From Cyclina sinensis (Eukaryota > Mollusca > Bivalvia > Venerida > Veneridae), in assembly GCA_012932295.1 (NCBI GenBank), contig JAAONU010000006.1:20476904-20540903 (forward strand): a stretch of 64,000 bases of DNA, given 5' to 3'. The first letter of the stretch is position 1, and every line of letters begins with the position of its first letter. Below are positions 42,675 to 54,700 of the stretch, piece by piece. Under the pieces are notes generated by a model. The model did no database searches. It was not told the DNA's origin and worked only from the letters and a program-made list of their open reading frames with translations. The position numbers and the translations under genes are program-made.

Positions 42675-45600
42675 GTAGTTAATTTACATGAATTGATATA
42701 AATAGATAAACTTTTAAGGCTTTTCTATTACTTTTCAAAACCATTTTGAATGATTTAAGTGAAACAAGAAATATCTTTAAAAAGGATAAACAGCGTTCGT
42801 GGGGGATTAAAGTAACCTAGAATGTGTTTAACAACTTAGAAGTAACCTACATGCAACAAACAGCATGACCGCTAATGATATAGCAGTACACTGCAATCCT
42901 GCCTAATTTTGACATTATATATTGGCCTGATTAAATTACTCTTTAGTAATGTTGTTGGCGGTTTCTCTTATATCTTTTGTACATTCATTACAAACTTAGT
43001 GAGTAGAAAGTATTAACATGTGCAACGAAATACAATTCAAAGTTCAAAAACTAATATACCGAAGCCTCTGCCTGTGAACAAATGCCGAAAACTACTGACT
43101 TATTACTTGATACCAAACAATGACAAACATTCACAAACAATACACTAACCGCAATCGGCGGAATAAACATTGTTAATCTAATGTACAATTTTTCGATTAT
43201 ATCGTACTGATATTTATATAAATTCAGCCTGAAACAGATTTCAACGTGCACTTCGAAAAAATGTTTTTATTAAATCAACAATTTAATTTTCGAGAAAAAA
43301 AAATACAAACAAAAATCAGTCAGAATACTTAATCAAAATGAAGTATATGCATTTCAGCTATTTGCAATTTCAGCTTTCAATGCTGCGTAACTTTTTTAAC
43401 TTAGTGTAGGGATATCTACCAATAGAAATGGTGCAAATATTCATTCGGCAATGTCTTGCGTAATCATCCCTAAATAGTGTTATATGTTAGGTTATATAAA
43501 TAATAGTCTCGTTATGAGAATTCACTATATGTAATAACACATGACGTGTATACAGTACAACTGCTTTAATATAGATCGTTCTTGTACAACTACATCTGAT
43601 AGACTGCTCACTGGCATTTATAAATGTAAAGAGAGACAACTCTAGCTACATGGTAATAATCAGAAACAACAGTTATTCTTCCATACTACAAAAAATAGGT
43701 TAATAGTGCTACGCCTAAAAAAAGTTTTATTCAAGAAAATAAGAATCGGACAAACGGACAAACTTGCAGCGTATTCAAAGGCAGTGATGAAAGTAAAGAC
43801 ACAAACTTACGCGGTAAGTCCATAGATGCGAAACTATATTTAAATGAACATGAAACTCTTTGGAAAGATTTTAAGCCGTAAGCGCACAGTTATGAAATAT
43901 TTTGGAAAGTTTATGTCTGTAAGTGCAAAGAAACCAAACCCTTTGGAAAGTTTTTTACGCCGAAAACGCACAGATGTAAACCTTTTTGGAATCTTTCTTT
44001 ACGCCAAATAAATCTAGGCCCTTACTTTTTCGATATGCTTAACGTCGTAAGCGCATGGATATGCAACTCTTGAAAAAAAATACAGAAAGCTTAGTCTTTG
44101 GAACGAGCATATTTATGCCCCATGGGTACACATACAAAAGTCATTTTGATTTTTTTTACACAGGAAGCACATAAGTACGAAACTCTCTGAATTTTTAGTG
44201 CGACCGTCTTTGATAAGGCCAGGCGAGCCGGTATAACGATAGGATATTACTTGAAAAACAACGAAAACCAAGCTAGAACTCTGAACACTTCCGAAGCTTC
44301 AAAGCCGCCTGGCTTTCAGTTTCAAGAGGTTGTAGTTCAGAAAAGCTGGAGTCCAAATACTACGTTACAGTAAATCAACCAATAGAAAGCCCGCTTTCAA
44401 AGCAGATATATGCCCCCGTAGTCGGAGGCCATTATCATAATGACGCAAAGCACACTTAAAAGCGCAAAGGCACATGAAACGTTTCAGCAAGGTGCCCTGA
44501 TAATCTACTGTTTTTTCATATTGTTAACTTAAAATTACCATCATTGACAGAAAACAATATCTAAGCCAACCGTCGAGCAAGAGTTACATCATCTATTTTT
44601 CTTCGTTTCCCGAACTGTTGTCACCGTCACTCAAGCTCTTTTCGTTTCTCTTGCGTCTTTCGCGGGTTAGGATAGAGAACAAATGGAGTCCATTACACGA
44701 AATGGACTTTTAATTTCTTTATTATTGCTTTAATATTAATATTATCTGTATTTCCTTGGTTAAATATAATAAATAAAAGATATACCTATATTATGTCTCC
44801 TTTTATATTATGTTTCATTAATAGATGTTCCAACTATAACCACTTATTGTGACCGCGCCGTACGAAATGGACATTCTCTGTCAAAAATACCTACGAAATG
44901 GACTTCTGTTGTTTTAAGTATAGTGAGCATGTTATATAAAGGTAATAACCCAGGTGGGAAGCGAAAATTACCTGTATACATATATATTTGGTATCATACC
45001 AAACCATAAGTGCTTTCACAGGAAACAGCAGCTTATAAACGAACTGTGGTGTGCACAAGTGCACCTTTTCCTCGGATATATGTTCACAGGTACCTTGTGT
45101 TTGATCAAAACTTTTGTCGTCATTTCCATATATCCGTAAAGCATTCAAATATACAAGGTCAATGTCACAGCTATTCCCAGGTCCAGGGGGTGAGGGGAGT
45201 AGGGGGGGGGTATTGCAATTGACAAGTGCATTACAATACAGACTAGCTCATAATATACTCTCTGAAGTAACGTTCTTACATTTTATGAAGCCTGTAATGA
45301 CTTCTTGCTTCTTTCAACAGTGTGTGGTATTGTAACATTCATATGCTACCGAAATGCCGTTAGTAAATTAGCTCTCTGTGTGAGTGGTTGTAGAAGAGTA
45401 GTCTCCAACACAGTCACCCATAGTTACTGAATATAAGTATCTAAGCGAGCCGCTACTAGCTTTTTTAAAAGCTAAACTTGAGACCATCTTTACGCTAAGC
45501 AACGAGTTGTCAAATTGGTTGGAGAATAAACATTTAAAACGTATTTGAATTTTCAATCCCGCTTTATAGTCAGTATTTTTATAACACGTGGTTCATACTC

Positions 45601-48600
45601 ATTGACGAATCAAATTGCAAATCTTTTTAAACCAGTCTAAATGAAATTATTTGAATAGTTTTTTGCTAGATTATTTAAGATTGTCAGTTCTCATAATAAT
45701 TATTACTTTCCAGAAAATGATCTGCTACATGAAGTTGAAAAACATACTTCTATTGTCGAATCAGAAATTAGACAGGCATTGGACACTTCAAGTCAGGCAA
45801 GGAGACTTAGCAATGTGGTAGCAAAGGCGGTAAAAACTGAAAAAAAAGAACGATTAAAGACGGAATCAAACATGAAAGAACATATGATAAAGCTACAGGA
45901 AAGTATGAACAATTTCACGCGTCACGTAAATGTCACTATCAAAACACACGTGCAAACCATGACGGAAAATGACAGGAACTTAAAACAGTATGTTTCTGAT
46001 GCAGTCACTGAATTGAAAGAAGATTCCAAGATAGCCAGAGATAATATGTGGATGGTGTTGAATGACACGATGCAGACAGACGTCACAAAATTACAAAACG
46101 AACAGGGTATAATTAGACAAGATATCTCCAAGTTGACTGTAGACGTCAGCTCTGTTATAGACATAGCGGTTCTTGGAGATAATGGTATGTGCTTAAAAGT
46201 TTTTACTGTAAAGTTAAGCTTAAAAATATCATATTTAATAATAATAAAAAATACGTTAAGGTTATAATACTGCCCAAAATCGTCATTAAAAATAAACCAA
46301 ATAAAAACTCTAGAATGGTAAAATATTATCAACTCCAATCTGCACGGTTATTTTTCGTGGATGGCAAGATGTCCTTGAGATACCTTAGGATTAAATTGTT
46401 TAAAATTTTTTATGACCCACCGGTCTTAAATTCCGTCGGAAAACGCCGAACACACTTTGCTAATATCCGTAAAACTAATTGTCAATGTCACATGATCAAT
46501 TTTGAATATGTGACGTAGGCACAATAGTGGATCCTTCGAGACGTATATTTATTCAATAAGATATAAAGACAAAAACGTATTCGGAAGCTTTACTCTTTAA
46601 AATTTATAGAGAAAATACTGATCGGCACTAAATTTGTCGGGTCCTGTAAATAAGATGTTATTTCTAAAAATTACTTATGTATTCAAATTAGCATCTGACG
46701 ACTAAATCAGGCAATGATGAAGAGGTTTCAGAAAACGAAAGTAGGCGTTTTTATATCCGCAGACATCCACGAACATAGTTAAGTTATAAGTGAAAATAAA
46801 AAGCAAATTTTCTTTTGAACACGTTGTCTATGCATACATAATTTGACGATAATGCTATATTTTTGTTAATGAGCAGTATTATAACTTTAAGCTTTCTAAA
46901 AATAATGTAATGCGGAAAAAACTTCTTCGGATTTGTGTCAATAAGTTTTGCATAACGCATGTCAAACATGATATAGCCCGTGCATTTGTTGAGCAAGGAA
47001 CTCCTAATTCGGAGGTCGCTGGTTCGAATCCAAACATGGGTGAGATTCTCCAGCGCCTTTATGTTTCCCGCAAACATTTGCAAGTTCTTTGGTTTCAGCT
47101 GTATGCAGCCCTTCCTGTATTAATGGTGGAGTGTGTTTCAAAGACAACACATGTAGATGTAAGCAGCTTACTCAGGGTGAACGATGTGAACAATGTGAGT
47201 ATCAATCCATTATAGTGATTACTCTTCAGCATAATCACATACAGTGAATATAAATAAAGGTATAATTTGCTGTTTATGTGCTCTTTCCAAACTAAGATAT
47301 AGTGGGTGCATTTTACTATTTGCATCAACAATCTTTAAATGTTATTTTCTCTAACAGAAAGATAAGATCTTTGCGAATAGTCTTTATCTCAATACTATGA
47401 ATACACATCTCCTTTATAACTTGAACAGTTCCTTCATATCTAGAATTATACCTTTAGCAGTTATGTTTCACATAAATTTTATAATAACCTTAGGCTTTCA
47501 ATCCATTCAAATGAAAACCGCTTTCATAAGCGATGCTTACTTAGTAATTAATCTTCATACAGTGATCTCATCGGCTTTAGCAAACTGTCTTTCAATGTCA
47601 ATGGTTAAATTGCTAGATATTTCAGCGTTATTTCAAAAATCGTTAAAGAGGCGAAGTTCATGTTGGCCTTAAATATGTTTTAATTTTCAGTAATTGATAT
47701 ACTGATGAGTCTTTCACGCTTTGACCTTCGAGAGAGGTAGTTTACGTCACCGACCTTAGGTCAAAGATTCTTGGTGCATTTATTCTAGCGTCGTTCATAG
47801 AAAACCGTTTGAGATACTAATGTGGTGTTTATGCTAGTACTATATCTTTGAGCTTTCTAAACACAGCTAAAGGAATTCATTTGCAAAGTCCACATTATTT
47901 GAAAGGAAAACTTTTCACGAATTAAAAAATATTTTTCTTTTGTTTCAGTTGTTTGTGATAGTAAATGTTTTGTAAATGGTGGTGAGTGTACAGGGCCTGA
48001 TCTATGTGAATGTCCACCTAGAAGAAGTGGACGTTACTGTGATTCAGGCAGTGAGTCTCTAATAAACATATACATCTCCCGTTCAAAGTAAAAAGGAAAT
48101 AATATTTGTACAATAAAATAATCCAAGTAATTGTTGGTGTTTGTACAGAAGAAGAAAAGATGAGTGGAGAAGGCATTGTCTGAAAATTTCGTATCATATT
48201 TTGCTGATTTGTTTTAATTGACACGTCTGTTATATTTTGCCCATATCTCGATGACATCATTAGAAAGGTATTTCGAATGATTTCTGCTTGAGCCATATTC
48301 TATTTCAGAGTTTTGTGAGCTCATTCCTCCGATCAACAATGGAAATATAGACTATTCTGAGGACCGTAAGGTCATGTCGTTTGCCTACTTCAGGTTAATC
48401 ATGTTAACTTTGAATTTATTTTCTTAATTGGAGCCTTCAGAGACTTATATATTTCAAATTACAGTATGGACATGTATGGATTGTGCATTTTCTGGATAGC
48501 TACAATGTTTTCTCTTTCCTTCACTTTAACTGGGTGTCTGCTTTGGGTCATTTTGATAAAGAATCTCATTCTTTGCAATACAACATTTCATACTGTTATT

Positions 48601-48669
48601 GGATCAAAAACTTATGTTTTCTTACTTTGGGCCGCAACTATTCCTATTAATAATAAAAAAAACAAAAAA

Positions 48670-48704
<35 letters not shown>

Positions 48705-51700
48705 GTAGTAAAGAGTTAAAAGAACAGAAGAAATGTTGATTTTTACTTTTTCTTACCCTATCCTTAAATAAGTATTTAATATGAAAACTGTCTTGCCAAT
48801 GTTTTTAGTTTCGAAAGTTTCGATAAATCACCATGCAAGTGAAAGCACTGACCGTTGTTCCTTTTTTACACAACACGACGTTAATATGTTCACCATTCGA
48901 GAACTTTATCAATTTATAACCTAAGAAAATGATTAAATTTATTCTTTGTGGTTATGAACGTTTTGAGGCGACACGTCTGATTGGTCTGTTAAGTAGGGCA
49001 AAATACTTTTTAGGGAACTATTTCGAACAAACCAATGCAATTTCTTTCTTACATGTTTTCTGAGGTACCTTTGAAAATTGGCGGCTTAGTCAGCTTAGTA
49101 TTCAAAGCTGTCCGTTACAAGTTACAGCCTGTGTGGTTGAGTGCCGCTATTAGTAATTATTAAACCGCTCACCGACTGAAGGTCGTGGGTTCAAGCCAAG
49201 TTACCGATCATATGAGAAGGTAAGTAGTTTATTGCTGTAGATGGTAGAATGCTACAGACCCTTACCATGAACAATCGTTAGGTATACTGCATGCCAGATA
49301 GGTCTTTGTCTGTTGGAAGGCGTTTAACTCAAATAAACCAGTAACTGCCAGTAAACAAGCTTATAGTACAACTTATATAAACTATTAATATTATATTCAG
49401 CTGCAACGATGGCTACTTCTTGCTTCCAAATTCAGTTCGTTCTAATTGTACAGAAGAGCAAAAATGGGAACCAGAGCCTCCAAACTGCTACAGTAAGCTG
49501 CTTTACCTGATGGGAATAAATGTTACGTATTTTGTAAATCTTTTGCAAAGATATAAGTACATGACGAAAAAATTCCATATCATTTAAAGTCAGTGTGATT
49601 GATAGGTTAATAGATAGCTTTTTTATATCTATTCTTAGTTGATCAAAAAGTGGTTGTTTACCATATTCAGTTACGTCAATATTCGGAGCACACAACATAT
49701 TCCCATTTGGTAATGATTCATATTGACGTCTTGGTCTAAATTGATGTGCAAGCGAAAATTTGTCTTTAGAAAACTTGTCCAGATAAATTTGAAAATCAAT
49801 GCCATTTTACTTGCTTGAATGCATTTTAGACATAAGTCATATCTGCGATAAAAAAATAATATTGCCATGGTAATCATCATGACTCATGTCATTGAGTTAC
49901 AATTTATTTTACAGATAAAGAGCTTGTTCATGGTTTCTACTTGGATGGTGATTTCGGAAGCAGATTAGAATACGAAAGGTTGCCGGACAGAAGATTCAGG
50001 TAATGTCCAGAAAACATAAAAATGCAATATATTTTCGTTGTCGACCACACACATATATCCAGTTCTGATGCGGAATAGTTACCGTGGGTGTCCGACAACA
50101 GCTACTACTTTGATATTATAGAGACAAAAAGAAAACTGCTGGTCAAAGCATTTGTGCTACATATATAATTTTCATTTAACGGGTGACAGGCCTTAGAGAA
50201 GTCCTTTTGTAGACATAAACTTAACTGTACTAATAAGAGAAAAGCATGCTTGTCTGTTTTTTCCCTCGGAATATCTGCCCAGTACAGTAGAACCGCAATC
50301 TAAAAAACTTTGTTTCGAAGTTTTTGTAAAATTCCGATTTATTTGTCTTTTTTAATCGATTTTTCTTGATAACGAAGAAAATTACTGGTCCATGTGTATA
50401 TAATTGCTTTTTAATTCTCCATGCATGATTCGAACTTCGAATAACTGTACAAATTATCTTGCCATAACTTTTACAGCTCCGAGACTGTGGCTTACAAATT
50501 AATGCCAAGATCTGTTCACACATTACATAAAAGTTAACAACAGTGTTTGTCTCAGTTCTACGGTAATCAACCAGTTTCGTTAGCAACATACAACATAATA
50601 AACTCATAGGAAGCCATTTAACCTTGAGTGTCATTATTTACCGCAAAGTTTGTGATAAGCGGCAATAAATGTGAGAAACAAACAAAAGAAAACAACTTGA
50701 CAGTGTTTATTCCATGTGTCTTAAGACATTAAAACATATGGTTAAAGAGTTATTATCACTTCATTATGGAACTATGTTCTGATCACGTACGGACTGAAGA
50801 AACCAGTACCCAATCCCGAACTAAAACTTTTGATAGTTTTCGTCTTTCCAAATACGAATATTAAATTAGACTAACAAATATACACACGTTAAATATTTGC
50901 TGTGTATGAAACAAAAATGACTTGAATATACAATATGAATCGAAGTCTCCATGTATCGAATTCATTTCGATAGTCTCCAGAATATCGACGTTCTACTATA
51001 CATGTGATGTTCCCTTCCCGATTATTCATTCTACTGACCAACCATATTTTTTCTCTGAATAAAAAAACTTGTCATTAGTTATAGAAATATATAACGCTTG
51101 TACTTAAAGTATTCATAAGAGTTGTATTGTGTTGAATGTCTTTCATACAGAAATTAAAGAAAGCGCACAAGCAGTACTTATAAAAGACATTTTAGTTTCC
51201 ATACGTGAACCGTTAGTTTTAAAATTATATTTTAAATCGTAGTTTTACGACCATTTCTGTGTCAAATGTGAACAAATAACCTAAAAAAGGTCGTTTAGTC
51301 GATAGTATAAAACAGTTTTTCTCTAAAATGGCTGTTAAGCAAGCAATATTTTTGCGCGTTTTAAGTCAGCGACGTCCTTGCATGGCATTTTTTCGCAAAT
51401 CAAAATAGCCTATACACCGTTTTAATCTCCTGCCGAGTAGCGGGAGGGGATTATAGGAATGACCCTGTCTGTCCGCCTGGCAGTCTGTCAGTCTGTCTGT
51501 TCGGAAACTTCGTGTCCGCTCCATAACTTTTAAACGCATGGAGAGTTTTAAAAATAACTTGGCACAAATGAACGCCATTATGAGGCGATGTGTGGAGCGC
51601 AAAAACCAAGTCGCTATCCCCCAAAGTCATATGTAGAAAAGTCCACATTTCGTGTCAGCTGCATAACTGATAAACTGCTTAAAAGTGTTTAAAAAAAACT

Positions 51701-54700
51701 CAGCACAGATAATAACCATTATGAGACGATGTGCAGAGCGCAACAACCAGATCGCTGTCCCCCAGGTCAAGGTCACTTAAGGGTCATACATAAAAAAGTC
51801 CACAATTCGTGTCCGCTCCGTAACTGTTAAACTGATTGAGAGTTTTTAAAATCACAGGAGTGCTCATGTGAGCTATTGTGATCTCATTTCGTCCGTCGTC
51901 GTGAATTAGTGCGTTAGTGCGTGAGTGCGTTAGTGCGTCAACATTTTCCTTTAAACAACATCTCTTCCTAAACCACTGGCCAAAGTTAATGAAACTTGTC
52001 AGGAATGTTCCCTGTATGAAGCTCTTTCAAAGTTGTTCAAAGAAATCAATTCCATCAAGAACTCTGGTTGCTATGGCAACTGAAAGGAAAAAACTTTGAA
52101 AATCTTCTTGTCTGAAACCACAAGGCCTAGAGCTTAGATATTTGGTATGTAGCATCCTCTAGTAGGCCCAAAAAAATTGTTCAAATTATTTCCCTAGGGT
52201 CAAAATTTGCCCCGCCCCAGGGGTCTCTGGATTTAACATAGACTTAGAAAACTTTAAAAATCTTCTTGTCAGAAACCACTGGGCCTAGAGTTTAGATATT
52301 TGGTGTGCCGCATTGTCCAGTGGACCTTTACCAAGTTTGTTCAAATCATGGCTCCTGGGTCAAAAATGGCCCTGCCCGAGGGGTCACATGTTTTACGTAG
52401 ACTTATATAGGAAAAACTTTAAAAAATCTTCTTGTCAGAAACCGCAAGGCCTAGAGTTTAGATATTTGGTATGAAGCATTGTCTAGTGGACCTATACTAG
52501 GGTTTTTCAAATCATAGCCACTGGGTCAAAATAGGCCCCGCCTCAGGGGTCACATGTTTTACATAGAGTTATATAGGAAAAGTTTAAAAAGTCTTAACAT
52601 CAGAAACCAAAAGGCATAGAGCTTAGATATTTATGTCTCCCCCCAGTCTTTTCCGTCTGTTCGTTTGTCTGTCTGTCCTTCTGTCTGTCTGTCCGTCTGT
52701 CACACTTTGTTACCACTCAATAACTGGAGTTCTATTTCACCCAGAGCCTTCAATTTTTATAGGATGATTGCCCTTACTGAGTAGAAGCATTGATTTTGGG
52801 GTCAGTAGGTAAACATTAAAGGTCACAGGGGCCCCAAGAGTGAAAACAGTTTCCGCACAATAACTGCAGTTTTATTTCACCCAGAGACTTCAGCTTTCAT
52901 AGGTTGATTGTCCTTACTAAGTAGAAGAACCATATTGAATTTGGGGTGAGTAGGTCAAAGGTCAAGGTCACAGGGGCCCAAAGAGTGTAAACGGTTTCCA
53001 CTCAATAACTAGAGTTTTATTTCACTCAGGGCCGTTAACCTTAACAGGATGATTGCCCTTATTGAGTAGAAAAATTCTGTAGGTTTTTGGGTCAGTAGGT
53101 CAAAGGTCAAGATCACAGGGGCCCTAAGAGTGTACACCAATTCTGCTCAATAACTGCAGTGTTATTTCACCCGGAGACTTCAGCGTCTACAAGTTGATTG
53201 CCCTTATTGAGTAAAAAAATCCTGTTGGCTTTGGGGTCAGTAGGTCAAAGGTCAAGGTCAATAACTGGAGTTTTTTTTTAATCCAGAGCCTTCAGTCATC
53301 ACAGGATGATTGCACTTACTGAGTAAAAGAAACATATTTAATTTGGGTAGAGTAGGTCAAAGGTCAAGGTCACAGGGGCCTTATTGAGTGTAAACCGTTT
53401 CCGCTCAATAACTGGAGTTCTATTTCACCTAGAGCCTTTAACCTTAACAGGATGATTGCCCTTACTAAGTAGAAGAACCGCATTGATTTTGGGGTCAGTA
53501 GGTCAAAGGTCAAGATCATAGGGACCAGAAGAGTGAAAACCGTTTCCGCACAATAACTGGAGTTCTATTTCATCCAGAGCCTTCAAACATCATACGATGA
53601 TTGCCCTAACTGAGATAAAAAAATCTGTTGACTTTAGGGTCAGTAGGTCAAAGGTTAAGGTCACAGGGGCCCGAAGAGTGAAAACCGTTTCCGCACAATA
53701 ACTGCAGTTCTATTTCACCCAGAGACTTCAGCCTTCATAGGTCATTGCCCTTATTAAGTAAAAGAATCACATTGGTTTTGGGGTCAAAAGATCAAAAGTC
53801 AAGGTCACAGGGGCCAGAAGAGTATAAACCATTTCCGCTCAATTACTGGAGTTTTGTTTCACCCAGAACCTTTAAACTTCATAGGGTAATTGCCCTTACT
53901 TGGTAGGAGAACCTTTTTTGATTTTGGTGTGAGTAGGTCAAAGGTCAAGGTCATAGGGGCCCAAAGAGTGAAGACTGTTTCCACTCAATAACAGGATAAC
54001 TATTTCACCCAGAGCCTCCAAACTTCATAGGATGGTTTCTTTTACTAAGTAGAAGAAACATATCGTTTTTGGGGCTAGTATGTCAAAGGTCAGGGTCACA
54101 GGGACCTGTAGAGTGAACAAATATTTCTGCAGAGTAACTATAGTACCATTACACCCAGAGCCTTCAAAATTTATAGGATACCGTATAAGTACTTATTTCT
54201 GCGGGAACATTATTTCTGCTATATCTGCGGATGAAAACGAGACCGCAGATTTAAAATCCGCAGAAATTTAAGCCGATCTTGCTGTATGTTTGATGCAAAT
54301 TCATGTGACATTGTTTTCTTCCGGTATTGTAAAATACACTGCCCTTTAGCGTTGTCGGCTTTACTGCTAATTACTGGGTTTGTCATTACATTACCGTTAT
54401 ATTATGATTATGTATTGGTATTGAATAAACGTATAGAAAAAAAATTTTGACTTTTTTATTATTGTCCTGAGAAAAATATCGTGTTTCTTACCTTGATTTT
54501 CGCTCACCATGAATTAGCTTACCTGAAGAATGGAAGATGAATTGACAATTAAATAAATGCAAATTGACTGTTGTTTCATAACCTACTGAAATAAATTTTG
54601 AATAAAATTTTTTATTTGTTATTCCGTTTTCAGCATATGACGATGACGATACTTTTATCAGTCATCTATATTTTAAACCGGAAGTCAACGATCTGTCAAA

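Noticed and set aside
45922..46338. 138-codon minus-strand ORF
   Set aside because: Antisense shadow of the coiled-coil exon 45714-46184, which has clear splice sites and a helical composition on the plus strand.
46970..47045. Possible tRNA gene (GGTTCGAATCC)
   Set aside because: A and B boxes are recognisable, but acceptor and anticodon stems do not pair and a non-tRNA body follows; a SINE head is more likely. The same applies to 49118-49210 and 14047-14125.
48466..48708. 80-codon ORF with hydrophobic segment ending in poly-Lys
   Set aside because: It ends in the poly(A) tract and lies in the intron between the two halves of the Sushi domain.
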